Source of the DNA: Coriobacteriaceae bacterium
Lineage (GTDB): Bacteria; Actinomycetota; Coriobacteriia; Coriobacteriales; Coriobacteriaceae
Assembly (NCBI GenBank): GCA_902363875.1
Contig: CABJBO010000036.1
Coordinates: forward strand, 1 to 16,151
Direction of reading: 5' to 3'
DNA length: 16,151 bases
Shown here in pieces: positions 6,581-13,943 of the stretch. How positions within the stretch are numbered: the stretch's first letter is position 1; each line of letters starts with the position of its first letter. The notes below the pieces were generated by a model that was not told the origin of the DNA, ran no database searches, and saw nothing but the letters and a program-made list of their open reading frames with translations. Made by a program: the position numbers and the translations under genes.

Positions 6581-7427
6581 GAACATCCTCCTCAAATGCC
6601 CGCGCCGCCGCGCTCGGGCGCAGGCGGCGGGGTCGCTTTGCAATCAGTCTTTCTATTGTATCCGCGCACACGGGCTGGAACGCAAACGCGGCCGCGATGT
6701 CGCAAGAAATCAGCAGGTCGGCATTTGCATCCTGATCGGTGGGAGCAAGATTGCAAATGGCCAGCGTATCGCCGGTAAAGTAACGCGTAAGACCCGCCGC
6801 CGGATACACCACGAGCGAGGTCCCGCCCACAATGAGGGCATCGGCCGCGGCGATGGCGGCAACGGCGCCGGTCAGCACGTGCTCGTCGAGCGGCTCCTCG
6901 TAGAGCACCACATCGGGCTTGATGCGCCCACCGCACGCAGGACACACGGGTACGCCCGCGGCGTCCTCGTGCTCGCGCGAGCAAATCCACTCGGCGCTAT
7001 AGACCGCGCCGCACGACTGGCAAATGTTGCGATGGACCGATCCGTGCAGCTCGAACACGCGCTGTGAGCCGGCCATCTGATGCAGGCCGTCGATATTTTG
7101 CGTCACCACGGCATTTAGCTTGCCGGCGCGCTCCAGCTCGGCCAGCTTGGTGTGGCAGCGGTTGGGCTTGGCGCCAAGCGCAATCATCTTGGTGCGGTAG
7201 AAGTCGAAGAACTCGGCCGGATGCGCCTCATAAAAGCTATGCGAGAGCATAGTCTCGGGCGGATAGGCAAACTGCTGATGATACAGGCCGTCCACGCTGC
7301 GAAAATCGGGAATGCCGCTCGCCGTGGAAACGCCCGCGCCGCCAAAGAAAACCACGCGCTCGTGGGTGTCGAACAGCTCCGCCAACGCCGCGGAGGCCTG
7401 CTTGGGATCTGTTATCGCTTGCGTCAT
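6567..7427 (-). CDS. cobB: NAD-dependent protein deacylase, Sir2/CobB sirtuin family
   Basis: Sirtuins remove acyl groups from lysines of proteins, consuming NAD. The 286-residue protein has the NAD-binding GGAGVSTASGIPDFRS (29-44), the TQNIDGLH motif (109-116), the catalytic His128 (ELHG), a zinc site of two Cys pairs (C136/C139 and C162/C165), and GTSLVVYPAAG (202-212). The ATG at 7427 follows GGAGG with 6-base spacing. The long upstream frame extension overlaps the divergent xth region and is not coding. It is the first gene of the operon with folP-folK and the biotin-ligase-like gene, and its last codons overlap folP. The exact acyl preference cannot be read from sequence. Confidence 0.93.
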   Translation of the reverse strand: MTQAITDPKQASAALAELFDTHERVVFFGGAGVSTASGIPDFRSVDGLYHQQFAYPPETMLSHSFYEAHPAEFFDFYRTKMIALGAKPNRCHTKLAELERAGKLNAVVTQNIDGLHQMAGSQRVFELHGSVHRNICQSCGAVYSAEWICSREHEDAAGVPVCPACGGRIKPDVVLYEEPLDEHVLTGAVAAIAAADALIVGGTSLVVYPAAGLTRYFTGDTLAICNLAPTDQDANADLLISCDIAAAFAFQPVCADTIERLIAKRPRRLRPSAAARAFEEDVHGER

Positions 7428-7541
7428 GTTTGTCCTCCGTCCATGTTGGTCGGGGCGGCTGCGATTGCGCCGTCGCCCACGGAGCCCACCCCGCCCCTGT
7501 TGCGCTAATCTTAAGCCTGCAAACCCCGTCGAAAGGACACC

Positions 7542-8360
7542 ATGCCTCAGACTTACACTTTCGCCTCGTGGAACGTCAACGGCCTGCGCGCCGTGCTCAA
7601 AAAGGACCCGAGCTTTATCCAGATCGCGCAAGAACTCGACGTCGATATCCTGGCGCTGCAAGAGACCAAGTTGCAAGAAGGCCAGGTCGATATTGACCTG
7701 GCCGGCTATCACCAAACCTGGAGCCACGCCGAGCGTAAAGGCTATTCGGGCACTGCGGTCTTTAGCCGCCAGGAACCGCTGTGCGTGCTGCATGCCGACG
7801 CGCTGTTACCCCACGCCGGCGAGGGCGAGGCGGCCGTACTCGTCGCCCAAGCCGCAACCGAGGGCCGCGTCTGCGCGCTGGAGTTCGACAAGTTCTGGTT
7901 TGTCGACGTCTATACACCCAACGCCCAAAATGAACTCGCCCGCATCGACGTGCGCATGGCCTGGGACGATGCTTACCGCGGCTTTTTGAACGCGCTCGAG
8001 CGCGAGACCGGCAAACCCGTCGTGACCTGCGGCGACTTTAACGTGGCGCACGAGGAGATCGACCTTAAGAACCCCAAGTCCAACCGCGGCAACGCCGGCT
8101 TTTCGGACGAGGAGCGCGGCAAGTTTACCGAGCTGCTCAACGCCGGCTTTACCGATACCTGGCGCGCGGCAAACCCCGACGTCGAGGGCGTCTACAGCTG
8201 GTGGAGCTACCGCTTTAATGCCCGCAAGAACAACGCCGGTTGGCGCATCGACTACTTCCTGGTAAGCGACGCAATCGCCGGCAACGTGCGCGACACGGGC
8301 ATCCGCGGCGACATCTTTGGCAGCGACCACTGCCCCGTCACCCTCACGCTAGAGCTCTAG
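7542..8360 (+). CDS. xth: Exodeoxyribonuclease III / AP endonuclease
   Basis: A base-excision-repair nuclease that cleaves DNA at abasic sites and trims 3' ends. The 272-residue length matches ExoIII of other bacteria. Catalytic motifs are present in order: N11 (WNVNG), metal-binding E41 (LQETK), GYSG (67-70), Y124, GDFN (D165, N167), GWRIDY (D237) and GSDHCP (D262, H263). The ATG follows GAAAGGA. It diverges from the sirtuin operon across 114 bp, which should hold both promoters. It is followed by a palindrome-rich intergenic block with a strong terminator. Confidence 0.95.
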   Translation: MPQTYTFASWNVNGLRAVLKKDPSFIQIAQELDVDILALQETKLQEGQVDIDLAGYHQTWSHAERKGYSGTAVFSRQEPLCVLHADALLPHAGEGEAAVLVAQAATEGRVCALEFDKFWFVDVYTPNAQNELARIDVRMAWDDAYRGFLNALERETGKPVVTCGDFNVAHEEIDLKNPKSNRGNAGFSDEERGKFTELLNAGFTDTWRAANPDVEGVYSWWSYRFNARKNNAGWRIDYFLVSDAIAGNVRDTGIRGDIFGSDHCPVTLTLEL

Positions 8361-8364
8361 CCCC

Positions 8365-8403
8365 AGCTGATCCCCTGGGGACGGAGGAAAACGAATCATT
8401 TTC
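8365..8403. repeat. Short interspersed repeat, copy 1 (CTGGGGACGGAGGAAAA type)
   Basis: A sequence with CTGATCCCCTGGGGAC then GGAGGAAAACGAATCA begins 5 bp after the xth stop. It closely matches 8606-8650. It includes a small palindrome (TCCCCTGGGGA). Confidence 0.6.
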
Positions 8404-8428
8404 ACTTCGCGAGATCATCCACGCAGCT

Positions 8429-8598
8429 CGCTTGCCACGAAACTGGCCCATCTACTACGTTTAAGCCACCACCCTCAACCACAGCGAACAACGCAAAAAG
8501 AAAACCGCAGGTAGAAAGCCTGCGGTTTTTCATAAAACGCGGTCATGGTCGGGAGTATCAAGCTAAACGTAGTAGATGGGCCAGTTTCGTGGCAAGCG
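8429..8598. repeat. 170-bp palindromic element with 35-bp perfect arms
   Basis: The arms 8429-8463 and 8564-8598 are perfect 35-bp reverse complements enclosing 100 bp. The centre holds the terminator hairpin at 8501-8529. The 15-mer AAAACCGCAGGTAGA at 8501-8515, 72 bases from the left end, recurs at nearly the same offset in the element at 8689-8856. It lies between two copies of a GGGGACGGA-type repeat. No coding potential is seen. No clear target-site duplication is visible. Confidence 0.85.
8501..8529 (+). terminator. Terminator downstream of xth
   Basis: An 11-bp stem (8501-8511 with 8519-8529) with a 7-base loop, beginning with AAAA and ending in TTTTT. It can act in both directions. 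It lies at the centre of the 170-bp palindromic element. Confidence 0.75.
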
Positions 8599-8605
8599 CC
8601 GTCAA

Positions 8606-8650
8606 CTGATTCCCTGGGGACATCTGGGGACGGAAGAAAATGGATCAATT
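8606..8650. repeat. Short interspersed repeat, copy 2
   Basis: This matches 8365-8403 (CTGATTCCCTGGGGAC, then GGACGGAAGAAAATGGATCA) with an internal duplication of CTGGGGACat. With copy 1 it brackets the 170-bp palindromic element. Confidence 0.6.
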
Positions 8651-8688
8651 TGGATCTCTGAGGGCCACGATGCCCGTCATATCAGCCG

Positions 8689-8856
8689 GCCATTCCAAAA
8701 CTATGCCGGTTTACGGGGCTGAATCGCGAACCCCCAACCATATGCAATTCCGAGATAATAAAACCGCAGGTAGACGGTGTGCCCTATTTCGAAAAATGCT
8801 GGTATAGTCGGCCCGCGCCAATCTAGCCCCGTAAACCGGCATAGTTTTGGAATGGC
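8689..8856. repeat. 168-bp palindromic element with 32-bp perfect arms
   Basis: The arms 8689-8720 and 8825-8856 are perfect 32-bp reverse complements enclosing 104 bp. The core shares the 15-mer AAAACCGCAGGTAGA (8760-8774) and a further stretch of roughly 28 bp at about two-thirds identity with the element at 8429-8598. The arms differ in sequence. The core includes TGGTATAGT (8800-8808), an extended -10-like box, on the plus strand. The element starts 40 bp past the stop of the leftward ECF S gene, so it may also serve as its transcript end. Confidence 0.85.
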
Positions 8857-8895
8857 ACTTCGGCAGTATTGATTCCCGCCCCGGCGCAACCAGCC

Positions 8896-9609
8896 CTACA
8901 GCCCGTATTTCACGACGACACGGTTAATGCGACGGCACCAAGGCTTGTACAAGGCGGCCAAAAACACGCAGGTCGCAAGGCCGTGCGTAATATCGAACGG
9001 CACTGCCGTGGCAAGACGCGCCACGGCACCCGCCCAAGTAAGCGGCTGTACAAAACCAATGATGTCATACGCGTTGATCACGACGCCATACAGCAAGCCC
9101 GACGCAAAGCCATACGCCAACAGTGCCGGCATTCGCACGGTTCCATCGGCGCGGTCAAACGCGCCCGCATGCGCCAGTGCGCCACCGATATAGCCCACCA
9201 GACCCCAGGCATACATCTGCCACGGCGTCCACATGCCCTGCCCAAAAAAGAAATTGCTGGTCAGCGCTGCCAGCGCACCGACCATAAAGCCATTACGACG
9301 GCCGAGTGTCGCACCGGCGATAATGGCGATGGCGCTCACGGGTTTAAAGTCGGGAATGGGGCCAAACAAGATGCGCCCCGCCGCGGCCAACGCCGCCAAC
9401 ACCAGCGTGGGCATAATCTGGCGCAGGCCCGGGCGCGACGCCTCGTAACCCGCAAAGAACAGCGCAAGCACCAGCGCCACCACAACCAGCATGGCAAGCG
9501 CTGTCTGCTCAATGCCCGTCAGCAATGCTGCGGCCATTACCGCCGGCACCGCCAACAACAGCGGAATCTCCAGTTTTGCAAGTAGGCGCGAGACGCGATA
9601 ATCCACCAT
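8896..9609 (-). CDS. ECF transporter S component (substrate-binding membrane protein)
   Basis: A 237-residue integral membrane protein with about six hydrophobic segments, of the kind that captures a vitamin or other micronutrient for an energy-coupling factor transporter. Diagnostic stretches are GRILFGPIPDFKPVSAI (78-94) and SNFFFGQGMWTPWQM (118-132), the latter conserved in a subgroup of S proteins. The substrate cannot be read; a cobalamin-like or other vitamin substrate is a guess from family resemblance. The ATG at 9609 lies 4 bp past the ATPase stop, so the two are translated together; upstream in-frame codons lie inside the ATPase gene. It is the last gene of the T–A–S operon, which looks like a dedicated transporter. 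Confidence 0.88.
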   Translation of the reverse strand: MVDYRVSRLLAKLEIPLLLAVPAVMAAALLTGIEQTALAMLVVVALVLALFFAGYEASRPGLRQIMPTLVLAALAAAGRILFGPIPDFKPVSAIAIIAGATLGRRNGFMVGALAALTSNFFFGQGMWTPWQMYAWGLVGYIGGALAHAGAFDRADGTVRMPALLAYGFASGLLYGVVINAYDIIGFVQPLTWAGAVARLATAVPFDITHGLATCVFLAALYKPWCRRINRVVVKYGL

Positions 9610-9613
9610 TCCA

Positions 9614-11257
9614 TCACGCCCTATAAAACACGTTGTCGGCAAAGAAGTCGGTCGGCGGCTCCATGCAGGCGATCTCGCCATCAAACATCATGGAAATGTC
9701 ATCGGCAACCTGCTCGGCAAAGTCCAGGTCGTGCGTCGCCATGACGACGGTGCCGCCAGCCTGCGCATGGTCGCGCAGGGCGCGGGCGATGATGCGGCGG
9801 CTGGCCAGGTCCAAACCCTTGGTGGGCTCATCGAGCAATAGCAGTTCGGGGCCGATCAACAGCAGCTTTGCCAACGCAAGCAGCTGACGCTGTCCGCCCG
9901 AAAGGTCATAGGGGTGGCGCTCCCCCAAGTCCGCGAGCCCCAGACTCGCCGCGCGCTCCCGCGCCATAGCCTCGTCGTACCCGCAGGCCGAAGCCCATTC
10001 CATCAGCTCGTCGCGCACCGTCTCGGCAACCAACAACGCCTTGGGATTCTGGGGCAGCAGCGCCGCCGATGCCGCCCCACGCACCATGCGACCACGCTGC
10101 AACTTGACCGTTTTGGCCAGTACCGAGAGCATCGTCGACTTACCGCATCCGTTGCCGCCCACGATCGCATGCACCGCACCGGCCGAAAACGCCACGTCGA
10201 GCCCGCGCAGCACCCAGCCGCCCGCGCGATCGTAGCGAAACCAGCTCCCTGCCAGGGTGGTAGCCGACCCGCCGTGCATTTTTTGGAGTATTCTGCTCCC
10301 ATCCGTGCGCGGGAAGGCTTCCGAGCCGTTCTCGAGCGACGTTTGCGCCACAAATTCGGACGATTTGTCCAATTTCGAACTTTTTTTCGCGCTCGATACG
10401 TCCCCGGGCGGCTCCAGAGAGCCCAAATTGTCCTCACGCCTGCTGAATACTCCGTTTTTTGCACATCGGACGGCACCCCACCCCAACATGTCGTCGGAAA
10501 ACAGCGATTCTCGGCGTCCCAAAGAAGCCATATCCGCCACCTCGCGCACGCGACCGTCCTCAATCCGGTACGCACACGTCGCATATTCGAGCATCGGGCG
10601 CGGCTGGTGCGTTGCCACAACAACCGTGCAACCCAGCTCGCGGTTCACGCGAAACAGCGCGTGCAGAAAATTTTTCTCGGCAACAGGATCGAGCTGGGAC
10701 GTGGGCTCGTCGAGCAGCAGCACGCGCGGGCGCAAGGCCAGCACGGCCGCCAACGACAGCAGCTGCTTGCGTCCGCCCGAAAGCGCATCGGTATCGCGGT
10801 GAAGCCAATCTTCCAGTCCAAAGAAATAGCTGGTCTCAGCTACGCGACGGCGCATCTCGTCGCGCGACACACCCAGATTCTCTAGGCCAAACGCCATCTC
10901 GTGCCACACGGTTTCGCACACGATCTGGTTCTCGGGATCCTGGAACACATAACCCACGCGCTCCGCCGATGCCCGCACGTCCATGTCGGCGACGGGCTCG
11001 CCCAGCACGCGCAGCTCGCCGGAGCGCGTACCCGCCGGAGCGATCTCGGGCTTGAGCAGCGACAGCAGCGTCGATTTGCCCGACCCGGTACCGCCAACAA
11101 GCAGCGCAAACGCACCTTGGGAAACACGCCAATCAAGTCCCTCGAGCACCGGTGCCTCGGCCCCGGGATAGGCAAAACTAAGGCCTCGCACCTCAATCGC
11201 CGGCGCGGCCGAGCCATATGCCACACCCGCCGCCGAGCTCCTATCAAACCGAGCCAT
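9614..11257 (-). CDS. ecfA: ECF transporter ATPase, two fused nucleotide-binding domains (EcfA1-EcfA2)
   Basis: A single 547-residue protein carrying both ATPases of the ECF complex. Domain 1 has Walker A GGTGSGKST (55-63), Q-loop Q106, signature LSGGRKQ (159-165), Walker B VLLLDEPT (179-186) and H217. Domain 2 has GGNGCGKST (367-375), Q403, LSGGQRQ (452-458), LLLLDEPT (472-479) and H509. All catalytic residues are present, so both sites should hydrolyse ATP. The linker (about 250-340) is low-complexity, Ser/Lys/Glu-rich, and coincides with a palindrome-flanked DNA segment at 10274-10464 with T-runs unlike the rest of the gene. The start ATG overlaps the EcfT stop by one base (TGATG), a coupled arrangement. 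Confidence 0.95.
   Translation of the reverse strand: MARFDRSSAAGVAYGSAAPAIEVRGLSFAYPGAEAPVLEGLDWRVSQGAFALLVGGTGSGKSTLLSLLKPEIAPAGTRSGELRVLGEPVADMDVRASAERVGYVFQDPENQIVCETVWHEMAFGLENLGVSRDEMRRRVAETSYFFGLEDWLHRDTDALSGGRKQLLSLAAVLALRPRVLLLDEPTSQLDPVAEKNFLHALFRVNRELGCTVVVATHQPRPMLEYATCAYRIEDGRVREVADMASLGRRESLFSDDMLGWGAVRCAKNGVFSRREDNLGSLEPPGDVSSAKKSSKLDKSSEFVAQTSLENGSEAFPRTDGSRILQKMHGGSATTLAGSWFRYDRAGGWVLRGLDVAFSAGAVHAIVGGNGCGKSTMLSVLAKTVKLQRGRMVRGAASAALLPQNPKALLVAETVRDELMEWASACGYDEAMARERAASLGLADLGERHPYDLSGGQRQLLALAKLLLIGPELLLLDEPTKGLDLASRRIIARALRDHAQAGGTVVMATHDLDFAEQVADDISMMFDGEIACMEPPTDFFADNVFYRA
10274..10464. repeat. Palindrome-flanked insert inside the ecfA linker
   Basis: GGAGTATTC (10285-10293) and its reverse complement GAATACTCC (10445-10453), together with outer GTGCA on both sides (10274-10278 and complement 10460-10464), form arms of 20 bases with 14 matched. 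The segment contains several runs of six or seven T or A and encodes ecfA residues ~265-328, which match no ATPase motif. It appears to be an interspersed element carried in frame between the two ATPase domains. Its exact ends are unknown. Confidence 0.55.
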
Positions 11258-12144
11258 CAGCCAAACCTCTTCTCATCAATCGCATGCAACGCGCAAGGCA
11301 GCACCATCCAGGCAGCGTACACGACATAGCCCGGCCACGGCGCCGGCACCGAGAGCTGCGGATAAAACGAATACTGCGTCGTCGCGGTCCACGCCACTGC
11401 CGCCGTGGCCACGCCAAACAACGCAAGCCCAACCAGCGCGACAACGTCGCTGCGCCCCAGTCGATACCGCGCATACGTCGTTCGACGCGTCGCGGCGCCC
11501 CACCCACGGGAGCGCATGGCGTCCGCGCGCTCCAGCGAATCTTCCATGCCCCAGCCCATCAACACACTCGATGCCCGCAAACGCGAACGCACGGGGTCGG
11601 CCGGCGCGCGGCCCGGCACATCGATCGCGTCCTGCACCGCCAGCACCGTGCGGCCGCGGCGCAAAAACTGCGGGATAAGCCGCATGCACATCGAGATCAT
11701 GAGCGCGAGCACCGGCGCGGCGTTGCCCAGCAACGCGAGCACCTTTTCGTATTCGAGCATCGACGCCGCAGCCTCAAACCACAGCACGCTCGCCACAAAC
11801 AGCCCGCCCATACACAGGCCGTATACCATGCTCTCCAAATACACTGCGCGCATGCCGATGCGGAACAACTCCGTCGAGCCCGAGGCGCTAAACAGCGGGT
11901 TGACCAGCGCAATGATCAAAATCACCGGCAGCTGCCAGCGAAGCGCGTTCAGTGTGCGAGCAGCCCCGCGGGTCGCAAAGCCGTATGCCAGCCCGCCTGC
12001 GAGCGACAGCGCGATCAGCACCGGTTGCATCGAGAACATGGTGAGTCCCAGCGTTAGCGCCATGTAGAGCGCAGGCACCGCCGGGTGCGACATCGAGAAT
12101 GCCGCGACGGGCTCGATGGCCGACCTCTCTCGCATATTGTCCAC
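11257..12144 (-). CDS. ecfT: ECF transporter T component (EcfT, transmembrane coupling protein)
   Basis: EcfT is the membrane scaffold that links the ATPases to the S component. From the GTG at 12144 it is 295 residues with several hydrophobic segments, a LVNPLFSASG stretch (80-89) typical of the family, a long cytoplasmic region (~128-220), and the coupling motif AMRSRGWG (209-216) that contacts the ATPase groove. The start is uncertain. GTG at 12144 has GAGGG 9 bases upstream; GTG at 12150 and ATG at 12135 are alternatives; an ATG at 12249 would add an unlikely Gly/Arg-rich leader. It is the first gene of the T–A–S operon and diverges from glmU. Confidence 0.9.
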   Translation of the reverse strand: MDNMRERSAIEPVAAFSMSHPAVPALYMALTLGLTMFSMQPVLIALSLAGGLAYGFATRGAARTLNALRWQLPVILIIALVNPLFSASGSTELFRIGMRAVYLESMVYGLCMGGLFVASVLWFEAAASMLEYEKVLALLGNAAPVLALMISMCMRLIPQFLRRGRTVLAVQDAIDVPGRAPADPVRSRLRASSVLMGWGMEDSLERADAMRSRGWGAATRRTTYARYRLGRSDVVALVGLALFGVATAAVAWTATTQYSFYPQLSVPAPWPGYVVYAAWMVLPCALHAIDEKRFG

Positions 12145-12278
12145 GGGCACCCGCCCTCTCACCCAAATACCAATGCCGCAGCGCCGCAAACACCGCACAA
12201 GCAGCGCAACCGCCGCGCCGGAACCACAAACCCAGCCGCCGCGGCCCAAACGTTACGCGCTCGTCATATGCCTGCGGT

Positions 12279-12306
12279 ATCATATTGCGCCGTGTATCGT
12301 TTCCAA
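12279..12306 (-). promoter_or_regulatory. Putative promoter of the ECF operon
   Basis: On the minus strand TTGGAA (12306-12301) and TATGAT (12284-12279) are separated by 16 bp. This lies in the ~194-bp gap diverging to glmU. A plus-strand -10-like TATCAT overlaps it (12278-12283) and may serve glmU, but with no good -35. Confidence 0.45.
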
Positions 12307-12338
12307 ACACACGTCTCTATAACGTAACAGGAGATCAC

Positions 12339-13751
12339 ATGGACGCAACCGCAATTATCCTCGCTGCCGGCGAGGGCACCCGCATGAAGTCGAACCACTG
12401 CAAGGTTTCGCACAAGATCCTGGGTAAGCCCATGGTCCAGTGGATCGTCGACGCCACCATCAAGGCCGGCTGCAGCCGCGTCGTGGTCGTCATCGGCAGC
12501 CACGCCGACGAGATGCGCGCCCTCATCGACGGCGCCTACGCCAACAGCGCCACCAAAGTCGAGTGCGTCGAGCAGACCGAGCGCCTGGGCACCGGCCACG
12601 CCGTAAAGGTCGCGCTCGAGGCCTGCGGCATCACGCAAGGCCCCGTCGTCGTGCTCAACGGCGACCTGCCGCTCATCACCGCCGACACCGTCGCCAAGTT
12701 CGCACAGACCGTCGCCACCGGCGAGCTCGCCTGCACCGTCATGACCATGACCCCGCCCGATCCTTTTGGCTACGGCCGCATCAAGCTGGGCGCCGATGGT
12801 CAGATCGAGCGCATCATCGAGCAGAAGGACTGCACGCCCGAGCAGGCCGCCGAGCTACTCGAGTGCAACGCCGGCTGCTACGCCTTCGACGGCGCGCAGC
12901 TCGCCGCCCACATTAACGAGATCGGCAACGACAACGCGCAGTCCGAGTACTACCTGCCCGACATGCTCGAAATCCTCAAGGGTCACGGCCAGGCAGTCTC
13001 CATCTTCCACTGCGACGACTACCGCGACGGCCCGGGCGTCAACAGCCGCATCCAGCTCGCGCAGCTTACCGCCATCGCGCGCGACCGCATCAACGAGCAC
13101 TGGATGGCCGAGGGCGTCACGTTCATCGACCCCACGCAGGCTTGGATCGGCCCCGACGCCACCATCGGCCGCGACACCGTCGTGTGGCCGCAGACGCACC
13201 TGATCGGCCACGTCACCGTGGGCGAGGAGTGCCAGCTCGGCCCCAACAGCCGCCTCACCGACACCACCGTCGGCAGCGGCTGCACCATCGATGAGACCAT
13301 CGCCATCGAGGCCGTCATCGAGAATGGCGTCGACTGCGGCCCGCGCGCCTACCTGCGCCCGGGCACCCACATGCTCGACGGATCCAAGGCCGGCACGCAC
13401 GTGGAGATCAAGAAGTCCACGATCGGCGAGGGTTCCAAGGTGCCGCACCTGTCCTACATCGGCGACACCACCATGGGCCCCGGCGTCAACGTGGGCGCGG
13501 GCTCCATCACCTGCAACTACGACGGCGTCCACAAGCACAAGACCGTCATCGGCAAGGACGCCTTCATTGGCTCCGACACCATGATGGTCGCGCCCGCCCA
13601 GATCGGCGACGGCGCGCTCGTGGCCGCCGGCTCCGTCATCACCGATCCGGTCCCGGCTGACGCACTCGGCCTGGGCCGCGCCCGTCAGGTAAATATTGAG
13701 GGCTGGGCCGCCGATTATCGCCGCCGTCTGCACGAGGACGACGAGGTATAA
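12339..13751 (+). CDS. glmU: Bifunctional GlcNAc-1-P uridyltransferase / GlcN-1-P acetyltransferase (GlmU)
   Basis: Makes UDP-GlcNAc, the precursor of peptidoglycan, in the cytoplasm. The 470-residue length is normal. The N-terminal nucleotidyltransferase has LAAGEGTRMKS (8-18), K26, GTGHAV (84-89), NGDLPLI (107-113, metal-binding Asp109) and GYGR (144-147). The C-terminal left-handed beta-helix (~265-455) has hexapeptide repeats and the acetyltransferase site RPGTHM (340-345), KAGTHVEIKKS (350-360), HLSYIGD (370-376) and GAGSITCNYDG (386-396). The ATG at 12339 is preceded by AGGAG at 5 bases; the longer frame upstream overlaps ecfT antisense and is not coding. A terminator follows. Confidence 0.97.
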   Translation: MDATAIILAAGEGTRMKSNHCKVSHKILGKPMVQWIVDATIKAGCSRVVVVIGSHADEMRALIDGAYANSATKVECVEQTERLGTGHAVKVALEACGITQGPVVVLNGDLPLITADTVAKFAQTVATGELACTVMTMTPPDPFGYGRIKLGADGQIERIIEQKDCTPEQAAELLECNAGCYAFDGAQLAAHINEIGNDNAQSEYYLPDMLEILKGHGQAVSIFHCDDYRDGPGVNSRIQLAQLTAIARDRINEHWMAEGVTFIDPTQAWIGPDATIGRDTVVWPQTHLIGHVTVGEECQLGPNSRLTDTTVGSGCTIDETIAIEAVIENGVDCGPRAYLRPGTHMLDGSKAGTHVEIKKSTIGEGSKVPHLSYIGDTTMGPGVNVGAGSITCNYDGVHKHKTVIGKDAFIGSDTMMVAPAQIGDGALVAAGSVITDPVPADALGLGRARQVNIEGWAADYRRRLHEDDEV

Positions 13752-13766
13752 CGTTTTACCAAGCAC

Positions 13767-13799
13767 AAAAGGAGCTGCTCCATGGGGGCGGCTCCTTTT
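13767..13799 (+). terminator. Terminator of glmU
   Basis: A 9-bp stem AAAAGGAGC/GCTCCTTTT (13767-13775 with 13791-13799) with a GC-rich loop and T-run, 15 bp after the stop. Confidence 0.8.
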
Positions 13800-13891
13800 T
13801 CTATCGTGACCTGCGCAACCGGATGAGTGGTCGGTTCGTGTCCGTTGGCGGTAAAGACGTTATCAGGACCCGATAAACCCCGCCGCGCGGT

Positions 13892-13897
13892 TACAAT
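13892..13897 (+). promoter_or_regulatory. Putative -10 box of prs
   Basis: TACAAT lies 46 bp before the prs start and downstream of the glmU terminator. No convincing -35 is seen at 16-18 bp, so this is tentative. Confidence 0.3.
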
Positions 13898-13943
13898 GCA
13901 ACAAGGCATCTATATGGCATTCGATGTATAAAGGAGAAGGGTA

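Noticed and set aside
5796..7067. 423-codon plus-strand frame opposite folP-folK and the sirtuin
   Set aside because: It has Ser/Ala/Arg-rich shadow composition, no ribosome site of note, and both opposite genes have intact catalytic motifs.
8701..8889. 62-codon minus-strand frame across the second palindromic element
   Set aside because: It is contained in inverted-repeat sequence and its start has no ribosome site.
12145..12338. Riboswitch in front of the ECF operon or glmU
   Set aside because: I could not recognise conserved elements of a cobalamin, TPP, FMN or glmS RNA on either strand; glmS ribozymes belong to glmS, not glmU.
12855..13766. 303-codon minus-strand frame opposite glmU
   Set aside because: It is antisense to the GlmU beta-helix; its repetitive Gly/Ala/Asp/Val composition mirrors the hexapeptide repeats.
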